The notes under the pieces were generated by a model. It did no database searches. It was not told the origin of the DNA and saw nothing but the letters and a program-made list of their open reading frames with translations. Of a stretch of 64,000 nt of DNA, positions 34,651-43,650 are shown piece by piece. A program made the position numbers and the translations under genes. Each line of letters starts with the position of its first letter. Position 1 is the first letter of the stretch. Origin of the DNA: Flavobacterium yafengii. Lineage in GTDB: Bacteria > Bacteroidota > Bacteroidia > Flavobacteriales > Flavobacteriaceae. The DNA is taken from the NCBI RefSeq assembly GCF_030010375.1, contig NZ_JASCRY010000002.1, positions 310,001-374,000 of the forward strand, read 5' to 3'.

Positions 34651-36345
34651 ATGAAAAATAAATTTATACTAGTATTTACGTTACTAACCACTTTAATGCA
34701 ATTTGGGTGTTCTGATCTTGAGGAAGAGGTACTGGATGAATCCTTGACAGGAGGAGCTACAATGGATGCAGTTGCTGATGGAAGTATTTCTCCAGCTTAC
34801 GCAGTTTTACCCAATTTGTTTTTGCACACCAGTTATTTTACTCTTCAGGAAATATCAACAGATGAAGCTATTTTGCCGTATAGAGGCGGAACAGATTGGG
34901 GAGACAACGGAATCTTTATTGATATGCACCGCCATACTTATTCTAGCTCCCATATTCGTATAAAAGATACTTGGGGTTCCATTACTCAAGGGATTTCACG
35001 ATCAGTAACTGCAATAAATGCGCTGGCTCCCTTGGCAGAAACAAATCCAACAGCTAAAATTTATTTAGCGGAAGCCCGAGGATTGAGAGCCTATTATTCG
35101 ATGTTGAGTTTGGACTTATTCGGGTTGATTTTTGTGAAAGAAAATCCGACAGAAGTTTCCACTATTGTCCGCGGTAATGATGCGGTAGAATACATTGCAA
35201 AAGAATTAGTCTCTATTGAAAATGAAGTGACCACTACGGCTGGACCAGGTCGAATTACTAAAGGTGCCGTATGGGGACTTTTGGCTCGTTTGCATTTGAA
35301 TGCTGCAGTTTACCGCCAGCCTTATGCGACTAATTTTGATTTTAAATCAGAGGATATGGATAAAGTTATTTCGTATACCGATAAAATTATTACATCTGGT
35401 CAGTACAATCTTTCTTCGGAATATTTTGAAATTTTTGATGATGAAAATCATACCAATAAAGAATTAATTTTTGCTGTTGATCAACGTGCTGAATTGAACG
35501 GACACAATCGTTTGGCTTATTTCTCCTTGTCTGGTGATATGTTCCCTAGTCCTGCATTTCCCCGAGCAAACGGAACTGACGGACCAGCCATTACTCCTGA
35601 TTTTTATCAGACATGGGTTTCGGCGTATGGAGCTAAAGATCCTGCAACTGCCGATCCTCGATTTTTTAAAGAGAACCTTAGAATACCCGCTGATTCCTGT
35701 ATCGCTGCAAAAGACTTTGAAGTGAATCGAGGAATATTGAGAGGACAACAATACGGATTGATTACCACTGCAAACGGACAGCCATTTGCGCGTTGTGCGG
35801 ATGGTGTTGGTTATAAAATAAGTAAGCTTCGAAATATTACAAGATCGGATAAAACCAAGTTAGTAAACCATACGCAGTTTATCGATTTTACCGCTGCAGG
35901 TAGTGGATACAGTACCGGGTATAGAGTTTTGAAATATGAGTTCAGTAAAAAATCGGATACCGGAAGAAACAAAGGAGATGCTGATATCGTTATCATGCGT
36001 TTGGCTGATATTTACATGATGCGTGCTGAGGCAAAATTGCGTAAATCAAATGATATGGGTGGTGCACTTGCAGATGTGAATGTGGTAAGAGCTTCAAGAA
36101 CGGCAAGAATTGCTGCTCCAGCATTAACTTCTATGACACTTGATCTTTTGTACAGAGAACGTGGATTTGAATTTTACTGGGAAACGCTTAGACGTACGGA
36201 TATGATTCGTTTTGGAAAATATGAAGGAACGTGGACTGAAAAAACGGATAGTAATGTTCAGAAACGTCTTTTTCCAATTCCACAATCTGCTATTGACGGA
36301 GCTTCAGACAAACCTGGATATTTGGTTCAAAACGCAGGATATTAA
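34651..36345 (+). CDS. SusD/RagB-family outer-membrane lipoprotein (phosphoester locus)
   Basis: A 564-residue surface lipoprotein with lipobox cysteine 20 (LMQFGCSDLEEE). Typical features are LAEARGLRAYYSMLSLDLFG, the C-terminal RLADIYMMRAEAKL, LLYRERGFEFYWETLRRTDM, and the usual ending LVQNAGY. It pairs with the preceding SusC and gives the system its ligand specificity. The 254-nt gap after it contains a hairpin (36437-36474) without a T run and an imperfect inverted repeat. Confidence 0.94.
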   Translation: MKNKFILVFTLLTTLMQFGCSDLEEEVLDESLTGGATMDAVADGSISPAYAVLPNLFLHTSYFTLQEISTDEAILPYRGGTDWGDNGIFIDMHRHTYSSSHIRIKDTWGSITQGISRSVTAINALAPLAETNPTAKIYLAEARGLRAYYSMLSLDLFGLIFVKENPTEVSTIVRGNDAVEYIAKELVSIENEVTTTAGPGRITKGAVWGLLARLHLNAAVYRQPYATNFDFKSEDMDKVISYTDKIITSGQYNLSSEYFEIFDDENHTNKELIFAVDQRAELNGHNRLAYFSLSGDMFPSPAFPRANGTDGPAITPDFYQTWVSAYGAKDPATADPRFFKENLRIPADSCIAAKDFEVNRGILRGQQYGLITTANGQPFARCADGVGYKISKLRNITRSDKTKLVNHTQFIDFTAAGSGYSTGYRVLKYEFSKKSDTGRNKGDADIVIMRLADIYMMRAEAKLRKSNDMGGALADVNVVRASRTARIAAPALTSMTLDLLYRERGFEFYWETLRRTDMIRFGKYEGTWTEKTDSNVQKRLFPIPQSAIDGASDKPGYLVQNAGY

Positions 36346-36436
36346 TTGGATTAAAAAGAGGATTATTGGTACTGTTTTAAAATAAAAAACCAAATAGTAT
36401 CACATGAATTCACTTCCTAAAATATAATTTTATTAA

Positions 36437-36474
36437 AGACCTTTCGGTGTATTGTTATGATACCCGAAAGGTCT
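36437..36474. other. Hairpin between susD and the phosphatase gene
   Basis: An 11-bp perfect stem AGACCTTTCGG / CCGAAAGGTCT (36437-36447, 36464-36474) with a 16-nt loop. It lacks a T run in both directions, so termination is uncertain. It may instead act as an mRNA processing or stability element. Confidence 0.5.
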
Positions 36475-36488
36475 ACATAATTAAATAC

Positions 36489-36546
36489 GGTTCTCGATAC
36501 ATTTTTTGTTCCGTTTTACTCCACAAAAAATACTCGAACTGACGTT
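36489..36546. repeat. Imperfect inverted repeat, likely dispersed intergenic element
   Basis: GGTTCTCGATACATTTTTTG and, about 20 nt later, CAAAAAATACTCGAACTGAC form imperfect arms. Sequences of this appearance recur in Flavobacterium intergenic regions, to my recollection. It separates susD from the phosphatase gene. Confidence 0.4.
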
Positions 36547-36599
36547 TTGAATAATTACACCCAACGAGTTAACACTACTCTTTCTTCACAATTTATACT

Positions 36600-38399
36600 A
36601 TGACCCAATCTATTAAAATTTCAGTTCTTGCCTTGTTATTTTCCTTGCAGTTCATTCAGGCACAAGAAGTTCAAAAATATAAAATACATTCTCATAATGA
36701 TTATGAGCAAAATGTTCCGTTTTGGAGTGCTTACGCCAATGGTTTAAATTCTATTGAAGCGGATATTTTTTTGAAGGATAATAACTTGTATGTAAGCCAC
36801 ACCGAGACCAATATCAAAACAGAACGTACTCTGGAAAAGCTTTATTTAGATCCTTTACAACAAGTAATCGATCTTCAACTTAGAAATCAGCAACCGATAC
36901 AATTACTGATTGATATTAAAACCGAGCCTGTTGCTACGCTGAAAAAACTAATAGCTATTTTAAAAACCTATCCCAATGTCATAAACAATAAAAAATTCTC
37001 TATTGTGATATCGGGAAACCGACCAGAAGCAAAAACATATACACAATATCCGAATTATATTCAATTTGATTATCAAAGTTTAGTTAGTATTCCTGAAAAA
37101 GAACAATGGGATAAAGTAGCGCTAATCAGCAAAAGTTTTAGTGAATTTTCGTCATGGAACGGAAAAGGAAGGCTCACTGCCGAAGATTACAAAAAGGTAT
37201 CTGAAGCGATTAAAAAGGCCCATAGTTATGGAAAACCATTTCGTTTTTGGGGTTGTCCAGATTCTAAAACCGCATGGAAAACGTTCAAGGATCTCGGAGT
37301 CGATTTTATAAACACCGATATGCCTTACGAGAGTTCCCGTTATCTGAATACATTAGACAGCAGAGTTTTTTACAATACGATTGATTCGCCGGTATACACG
37401 CCTACTTATTTGTCTGACAAGAAAAACAGTCCCATACAAAATGTTATCCTGCTTATAGGAGATGGGAACGGACTTGCTCAGATTTCTAGTGCTGTTTTGG
37501 CTAATGGTGGCCAATTGACACTGACGCAATTAAAATCTATTGGGTTTCTAAAAACACAATCCTCGGATGATTTTACTACCGATTCAGCTGCGGGAGGAAC
37601 GGCTCTTGCTACTGGTCAAAAAACATATAACAGAGCTATTGGAGTGGATTCTTTAGGGAAAACTATCGAAAGTATTATGGAAGTTCTTACTAAAAAGGGA
37701 TTTAGTACGGGTTTGATTACAACGGATCATATTACAGGAGCGACACCCGCTTCTTTTTATGCGCATCAAAAAGAGCGAGATTTGACAGCAGCAATCGCTA
37801 ATGACCTTATGAATAGTAAATTATCTCTTTTTATGGGTGGTGGAAGCAGTAATTTTGCAGATGGTTTTTCTAAAACTGATTTCTCAATTTTAAATTCCAT
37901 TGCAGATGTTGCCAAAAGTAACAAGAATCAAGTTGGTCTTTTTTTCTCTGAAAATACGGTTCCCAGTGTTTTAAAAGGACGTGGAAACCTATTGGCAGAA
38001 GCCACAAAAAACGGACTCGAATTTTTGAATGCTAAGAATAAACCGTTCTTTCTTATGGTTGAAGGCGCTCAAATAGATTCCTATGGTCATGCGAATAATG
38101 TACCCGGAATTGTTTCAGAAGGAATTGATTTTGACAGAGCCATAACCGAAGCGATTAAATTTGCAGATAAAACAGGCAACACTTTAGTCATTGTTACCGC
38201 AGATCATGAGACTTCCGGGTTTACGTTACCGCAGGGGAATTTAAAAGATAAAATGATTGAAGGCGATTTTACAACTTATGATCATACTGGAATTATGGTG
38301 CCGATATTTACTTATGGACCTCAATCGGATATTTTTTCGGGAGTGTATGAAAACAATGAAGTCTTTCATAAAATCAAGCAAGTTTTGAAACTTAAATAA
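36600..38399 (+). CDS. Secreted PI-PLC/GDPD-like domain fused to alkaline phosphatase
   Basis: A 599-residue exported protein (signal peptide ending FIQAQ). Residues about 25-265 resemble the PI-PLC/glycerophosphodiesterase barrel (KIHSHNDYEQNVPFW, SIEADIFLKDNNLYVSH, DFINTDMPYESSR). Residues about 278-599 are an alkaline phosphatase: VILLIGDGNG, the catalytic serine S329 in TTDSAAGGTALATGQ, EGAQIDSYGHANN, TADHETSGF and YDHTG, so all main metal ligands are present. One chain could thus open a phosphodiester and release phosphate from the monoester. It lies after a SusC/SusD pair and before a convergent metallophosphoesterase gene. Confidence 0.9.
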   Translation: MTQSIKISVLALLFSLQFIQAQEVQKYKIHSHNDYEQNVPFWSAYANGLNSIEADIFLKDNNLYVSHTETNIKTERTLEKLYLDPLQQVIDLQLRNQQPIQLLIDIKTEPVATLKKLIAILKTYPNVINNKKFSIVISGNRPEAKTYTQYPNYIQFDYQSLVSIPEKEQWDKVALISKSFSEFSSWNGKGRLTAEDYKKVSEAIKKAHSYGKPFRFWGCPDSKTAWKTFKDLGVDFINTDMPYESSRYLNTLDSRVFYNTIDSPVYTPTYLSDKKNSPIQNVILLIGDGNGLAQISSAVLANGGQLTLTQLKSIGFLKTQSSDDFTTDSAAGGTALATGQKTYNRAIGVDSLGKTIESIMEVLTKKGFSTGLITTDHITGATPASFYAHQKERDLTAAIANDLMNSKLSLFMGGGSSNFADGFSKTDFSILNSIADVAKSNKNQVGLFFSENTVPSVLKGRGNLLAEATKNGLEFLNAKNKPFFLMVEGAQIDSYGHANNVPGIVSEGIDFDRAITEAIKFADKTGNTLVIVTADHETSGFTLPQGNLKDKMIEGDFTTYDHTGIMVPIFTYGPQSDIFSGVYENNEVFHKIKQVLKLK

Positions 38400-38430
38400 T
38401 TAATAGTTAGATCGCTATAAAAATTAAATT

Positions 38431-38475
38431 AAAAGAAAAAGAGGTTTTCCTGTTGGGAAAATCTCTTTTTTTATG
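38431..38475. terminator. Bidirectional terminator between phosphatase and metallophosphoesterase genes
   Basis: An AT-rich stem AAAGAGGTTTTCC / GGGAAAATCTCTTT with a short loop and A/T runs on both sides, located between two convergent stops. Confidence 0.75.
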
Positions 38476-38489
38476 GGAAATATTGGTTT

Positions 38490-40409
38490 TTATTTCTGAA
38501 TCGTACCAGATTTTAAATCAATAAAAAAATGATCTGCCGGAGCTCCGTTTAAAAATTTGTTCAGAATGGTCAGAAGAAGAATTGTATTTTTTTCTGTTGG
38601 ATTTTCTGGATTTAATTTTCTTTCCTTTTGATGGTCAAGATAGGAAGTGATAATAAATTGATATTGATTTATTCTTTCTTTTCCAATGTCAGCAATAGCC
38701 AGTTCATCGGCGCTTCGAATGCGATAAAAGTCGGTGATAAGCTCCAAACCAGACCAATTAAAATCACTTTGATTGAACCGATTCTTTTTTAATTGTTGCT
38801 TTACTTTCTTTTCTGCTTTTTTCCACTCTTTTTCAAAATCGTTTTTGTGATTTATGATGGTGTCATAATCTTCCTTAGATTCAAAATTAGCGAGTATCAG
38901 TAATTCTTCACCTGAAATATTTAACATAAAATTCTTAAATAATTCAGGCCAATCGTCTGGTAAAAAACGCAATCGAACTAATTCTTTTAGATGGAAATCA
39001 GTAAAATCATGGTAGTTTTTTGTTTCTAAAATTGCATTATTCCAAATGTCTGCTGTGTTCTGACTTTTCAAAAAATCATATTCCATTTTATAAAGATCAA
39101 ACAGTTCATTGAATCGGGGCACTTCATTTATTGCTATGGTTTCTATTTCCATTACCTCATTTTTTTTGATAGTGAGTAGTTTGTAGGCAGGAATGTAGGC
39201 TGCCAAAGAAGGGGTTTGAATGTTTACCAGCGTATTTCCTTTTTTTGTTTTTCGAACACCTGTATCGTTGATGTGCATGTGTCCGCCAAAATGGATTTTC
39301 AATCCTGCATCAGCAAAGGTTTGTGCGACTTCTTCCTTCGGAACACGGTCTAATTGCCATTTTCCTTTACCCATTAATTCTTCAATTTCAGGGGAAGCAT
39401 CGTCATTAAATTCTACCATTGGAAAGTGGCTGAATGCGATCAGGGTTTTTCCTCTTTTTTTAGCCTCAGCACTTATATCCTCAATCCATTTTATCAGGTG
39501 TTTTTTATGAGAAAGTACCTTGTTGTAACCTTGGCCTGCATCAGAATACTCTTTGGAGTCCTTTGAGTTTTTAGCAGTCTCTTTTTTAGGAATATAAACA
39601 TTCCCATCAATGGCCAGCAACCAAAGCCCGGGAACGGGTTCTACCACATAACTTACATCGGGTACGGAATATCCAGGTGCTACGGAATACGTTCTGTTTG
39701 TTAATGAAGCCGCTTCTGATGCTTTTGCAAAATTGTAAGTATCTAATGAATAAGTGCTGAAAGGAGTGGCCCAGAATACATCATTTTCTTTTGGAAAAAA
39801 ACCAAAATCTTTTAGTTCGGGGGTAATACCAAGATATCCCATTTTGGCAATATCCTGGCTTATTACTACCGTATTTTCACTATTGCTGTTGGCTTGATAG
39901 AATCCTTTTTTACTGAAAATAGGTTGGCTTTTTCCTCCACTGCCCAAAAAATCATTTTTCCCGGATTCCTGAGCGAAAGGTCCGGCAGGATCGTGATTGC
40001 CTGTGGTGATAAAGAATTGGATACCGTATTTTTTAGTATAATCAGTAAGGATTTGCTTTAGTCCCCGAATGTGAAGCGGTTGTCCGTCATCACTATAATC
40101 ACCCGGAAGCGCCACGATTTTTATACCTCGTTGTACAATATCATCAAGGGCTGCGAGAAAAGCAAAATAGTTTTCATTAAAAATCCGAGTCGAATGTAAC
40201 TGCGATTCCATCGTTCTTAATAAAGTATGCTTTCCGTTCTTAGGATTGGTGATTCCTTTGTAGTCGCTGTCTTGTAAGGTTCCATATATATCCTGAAAAT
40301 GAACATCTGCCAGAAAAGCAATTTTTAATTCCTCAGTTGGAGACTGCCCTTTTGAAACTGCAGTAAAAAGAAATAGAAAAAGGGAGAAATAAACAATTAT
40401 TCGACTCAT
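38490..40409 (-). CDS. Secreted calcineurin-like metallophosphoesterase
   Basis: A 639-residue exported protein (signal peptide ending AVSKGQ). The first 400 residues hold the calcineurin-type metal motifs in order: FLADVHFQD, LPGDYSDDGQ, FFITTGNHDPAG, FSHFPMVEF and FGGHMHIND. The last 230 residues are helical, lysine-rich and of no recognised family. It would hydrolyse phosphate esters in the periplasm or outside. It is convergent to the PI-PLC/alkaline phosphatase gene, and together with the SusC/SusD pair it forms a phosphate-ester utilisation locus. The substrate cannot be told. Confidence 0.87.
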   Translation of the reverse strand: MSRIIVYFSLFLFLFTAVSKGQSPTEELKIAFLADVHFQDIYGTLQDSDYKGITNPKNGKHTLLRTMESQLHSTRIFNENYFAFLAALDDIVQRGIKIVALPGDYSDDGQPLHIRGLKQILTDYTKKYGIQFFITTGNHDPAGPFAQESGKNDFLGSGGKSQPIFSKKGFYQANSNSENTVVISQDIAKMGYLGITPELKDFGFFPKENDVFWATPFSTYSLDTYNFAKASEAASLTNRTYSVAPGYSVPDVSYVVEPVPGLWLLAIDGNVYIPKKETAKNSKDSKEYSDAGQGYNKVLSHKKHLIKWIEDISAEAKKRGKTLIAFSHFPMVEFNDDASPEIEELMGKGKWQLDRVPKEEVAQTFADAGLKIHFGGHMHINDTGVRKTKKGNTLVNIQTPSLAAYIPAYKLLTIKKNEVMEIETIAINEVPRFNELFDLYKMEYDFLKSQNTADIWNNAILETKNYHDFTDFHLKELVRLRFLPDDWPELFKNFMLNISGEELLILANFESKEDYDTIINHKNDFEKEWKKAEKKVKQQLKKNRFNQSDFNWSGLELITDFYRIRSADELAIADIGKERINQYQFIITSYLDHQKERKLNPENPTEKNTILLLTILNKFLNGAPADHFFIDLKSGTIQK

Positions 40410-40843
40410 TGAAGATTTTAAATTAGTTGTATTTAATGTTTTTCAAACGGTACAAGGATAGAAAAAAAAGAATACAATTCATTTAAGGGAATGTTATGTG
40501 TTTATTTTATTGTACTATTTTTTTCTAGACTTTAGATTTAAAAAATTTTCTGGAATAGTTTTAATTTAGAATTACTAAATTCTTATATATCGTACTTATT
40601 CATCAATCGTAATCTATAGGAAGACTTTTTTTGACCTACAAGAAATTTATAAATACTTGAATTTGTAAAAAAACAATGTATTGATTTTAAGTGTTTTTTA
40701 TGATTAAAAAGTGTGAATAATGTAAGTTTTATAAAAAATAATATAACACTTTTTTCTGTATCATTTTGACCTTTGTAAGGTATATAAGCTGTAGTAAATT
40801 TAATTTAGTAAAAAAGTAAATCACTAATTTGAGTTTCTCAAGT

Positions 40844-41026
40844 ATGACTTTTAATAGCTTTAAGGCACAAGAAGACGTTTTAAATTTTGGATTAATTAAA
40901 ATTAGAAAAGATGAAAATTTAGCAAATAACGTTATTTCTCCGGATGTTAAAAATTGTGTCTTGAGTTTCTATGCTGCTTTTGCATTTTTAGTAAAAAACA
41001 ACAGAATGAATTATATAAAAAATTAA
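40844..41026 (+). CDS. Hypothetical protein of 60 residues
   Basis: A short frame from ATG 40844 (a TTG start at 40829 is also possible) beginning MTFNSFKAQEDVLN and ending NNRMNYIKN. I do not recognise it. It has no signal peptide; the only hydrophobic stretch is SFYAAFAFLV. It stands alone in a 760-nt AT-rich gap between the metallophosphoesterase and the LuxR-type regulator genes. It may be a chance frame. Confidence 0.25.
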   Translation: MTFNSFKAQEDVLNFGLIKIRKDENLANNVISPDVKNCVLSFYAAFAFLVKNNRMNYIKN

Positions 41027-41176
41027 AAAACATTTTTTTATATAATGTAGCTTAAAAGGCTTCGTTCTGAAATAATGTCTGTTTTTTGATTGCTATTTTC
41101 CCTTTTTTAAATAGGTAATTGACTGTTAGTATTGGTTTAGAAAGTGATTTAATAGCTTCAAATTTAGTTTTTGTTT

Positions 41177-41809
41177 ATGGAAAAAAACATATTAATTGTA
41201 GACGATCATTTTATAGTAAGGTCAGGGATATCCTTATTATTAGAAAATGAACTGGATGAGGTTCAGGTTTTTGAGGCTAGTGATTTTCCAGAAGCACTTC
41301 TTGAATTTGATAATATTTGTTTTGACTTAGTAATATTGGATATCAATTTGCCCGGCGGAAAAAAATGCAATATGATAGATGTTTTGCGGGAGCTGCAAAA
41401 AGATGTAAAAATATTAATTTTTTCTGCTCACGAGGAGGATATTTATGCTTTTCGTTATGTCCAAGCCGGGGCTAACGGATATTTGAACAAGTTGAGCGAT
41501 AGCGATACAATTGTTAAGGCTGTAAAAGCAGTTTTGGAAGCAGGAAAATATATTTCAATTGATATTCTTGAAAAATTCATAAGGTTTTCTCAAGGTAAGA
41601 GAGAAAGCAGTAATCCACTAGAAGAACTTACCCACCGAGAATTAGAAATTGCTGAACTTCTTGTAAAAGGATTTGGGAATCTTGAAATCGCTAATGAATT
41701 GGATATAAAAATGTCGACGGTAAGCACCCACAAATTAAATGTTTTTAAAAAAACACATATAACCAATATTATAGAATTATCTGAATTGTTTAAAAAATTC
41801 ACAAATTAA
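41177..41809 (+). CDS. LuxR/NarL-type response regulator
   Basis: A 210-residue two-domain regulator. The receiver domain has DD at the acidic pocket (LIVDDHFI), the phospho-acceptor Asp55 in LVILDINLPGG, and GYLNKLSD with its conserved lysine. The C-terminal LuxR-type HTH reads LTHRELEIAELLVKGFGNLE then IANELDIKMSTVSTHK. ATG 41177 is preferred to an upstream TTG. It is tail to tail with a sensor kinase gene, with 4 nt of overlap, so the two probably form one two-component system. The adhesin operon on the same side is a possible target by position only. Confidence 0.92.
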   Translation: MEKNILIVDDHFIVRSGISLLLENELDEVQVFEASDFPEALLEFDNICFDLVILDINLPGGKKCNMIDVLRELQKDVKILIFSAHEEDIYAFRYVQAGANGYLNKLSDSDTIVKAVKAVLEAGKYISIDILEKFIRFSQGKRESSNPLEELTHRELEIAELLVKGFGNLEIANELDIKMSTVSTHKLNVFKKTHITNIIELSELFKKFTN

Positions 41810-43278
41810 TTTAAATCCGTAATTATTTCAAATTTAGAACCTTTGCTTATTTCACTGGAAATTTTTAAGTTACCGTGAAGTATATGTATTAATTCTATAA
41901 TCATAGGTAGTCCCATTCCGCTGTTTCTTAGGATTAATTTCTCAGTAGATTGTTCATTACTTAATTGTTTATAATATATTAAATCCTCTTTTGTAAATCC
42001 TTTTCCTGTGTCTTCTACAACCAGATATAATTTTTTGTTTTTAATAAGGCTATAAATTTTAATGACTCCATTTTCTGTATTTTTTATAGCATTGTCAATG
42101 ATGTTGTGAAGAATTACAGATAATATATCTTGATTTATTTTTGTCACAACATTTTTATCAATTTCATTTATTAAAATGTTATTGGAAGCCTTGGCAATTT
42201 CGTTGAATAAATTACATTTTGTTTGTACCAGTTTTCTTAGATAGTAAGCCGAATTTTCAGAAGATTTTCCTTCAATGAATATTTTAGAATAAGTCAGTAA
42301 ACTATCTATAAAATTGAATAACTGTAATGTAGATGAATAAACCGATTTTGCATTTTTTTTGAATTTTTGATCGTCATAATTTATAGATTCTTCATAGATA
42401 TATTTACTAGTCATCGCTAAATATTTCATTGGACTTTTTATATCATGACTTATAGTTCCAATTAACTTTTTATGCTGAATTATTTCTGTAGATAATTCCA
42501 TTTTAGTTTTTTCTAAGTCCTCTATAATATCTTGTAATTGTTCTTTTGTTTTATTAACATCCTTTTCTGAGGCAATTATTTTTTTTAGTGTTATTACATA
42601 ATAAAAGCTTACGCTGCTGATTATTAATGATATGAAAAATATATTTAGGACAATTAAATGGTTTTTAATTTCTCTGCTACCATCACCAACAATATTAGAA
42701 AAATTATCGGCTGAATTGTCTAGATTATCGCATAGAATATTGATTTCAGATGTGATTTTATTTTTTGTTTGTTCGTCTAATTTCGTAGTTTGAATTTTTT
42801 TATGAATTTCAATACCCTTTTTAAGAAGTCGATTTACTAATTCATCGGCATTTTCCCATTTATGAATTGCTTTTTTAAGAAATGGAACAGAATTGAAATT
42901 TTTAAAAATCCATATCATATCATCTAAATCCTCTTCTTTATTTTTTCCTGCTCTAAATCCTCTTTTGGCTATATCCTCATCAAGATTTTTACTTAAAGCA
43001 ACTCTTGCTACTTGATCTCCCAAAGGAATTTTTAACTCTTCTTCAAATAATTTCCAATGTTTATCATTTTCTGTATAGAGATAACTAATCAAATGACGGG
43101 AGGCTTTGTTTTGTCCTTTTGAATAACTCGATTCTCCGTTTACATACGCCCTTGATGCCGATAAAATTCTAATCGTAGTATAGTTTATGATAATTAATGT
43201 GATACAGGAAGAAAACATGATGATATAAAGGATTATTATATTCTTTTTTGAATTTACATAGTTCTTAATTTCAGACAT
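41806..43278 (-). CDS. Membrane sensor histidine kinase
   Basis: A 490-residue inner-membrane kinase. TM1 lies at about 14-37 (IIILYIIMFSSCITLIIINY) and TM2 at about 208-232. Between them is a helical, charged periplasmic sensor of about 170 residues. A short coiled coil leads to the HisKA domain with His278 in GTISHDIKSP and a HATPase domain with N boxes (LHNIIDNAIKNTENG), VVEDTGKGF and NSGMGLPMI. Its last codons overlap those of the LuxR-type regulator by the shared palindrome TTAA, which supplies both stop codons. Signal unknown. Confidence 0.92.
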   Translation of the reverse strand: MSEIKNYVNSKKNIIILYIIMFSSCITLIIINYTTIRILSASRAYVNGESSYSKGQNKASRHLISYLYTENDKHWKLFEEELKIPLGDQVARVALSKNLDEDIAKRGFRAGKNKEEDLDDMIWIFKNFNSVPFLKKAIHKWENADELVNRLLKKGIEIHKKIQTTKLDEQTKNKITSEINILCDNLDNSADNFSNIVGDGSREIKNHLIVLNIFFISLIISSVSFYYVITLKKIIASEKDVNKTKEQLQDIIEDLEKTKMELSTEIIQHKKLIGTISHDIKSPMKYLAMTSKYIYEESINYDDQKFKKNAKSVYSSTLQLFNFIDSLLTYSKIFIEGKSSENSAYYLRKLVQTKCNLFNEIAKASNNILINEIDKNVVTKINQDILSVILHNIIDNAIKNTENGVIKIYSLIKNKKLYLVVEDTGKGFTKEDLIYYKQLSNEQSTEKLILRNSGMGLPMIIELIHILHGNLKISSEISKGSKFEIITDLN

Positions 43279-43650
43279 AAGCTTTTATATTTTATGGTAT
43301 TGTAAAGTAATAAAATTTGTTAATTTTTTGTGTGTTTTTCGAAAAAAAATAAGAAAAAGCTGTGTTTAATTTTGATGCTTTTTTTCCTGCTGCTAGTATT
43401 AAATAAATTTTTCCCTAGTAATAATTCTACAAGGATATCGATTTTTATTTGTGCGAATTTTTCTATTATATTTTTGTGAAATAATAAATTTGTATATGCA
43501 ATAAGTTCTTTGATCACTTTCCAGATTAATACATAAAATTAATTATTTATTAAAACACATTAATTTTTTTATGTCGTAGGTAAAATTATTATTTATACGA
43601 AAAAAGAGTTATGAATTTTGTCTTGTTTAAAAAGCTTAATCTTTTATTTT

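Noticed and set aside
43320..43517. Minus-strand frame of 65 codons upstream of the sensor kinase
   Set aside because: Low-complexity Lys/Phe-rich ending, no start signals, no recognised family; a chance frame in AT-rich DNA.
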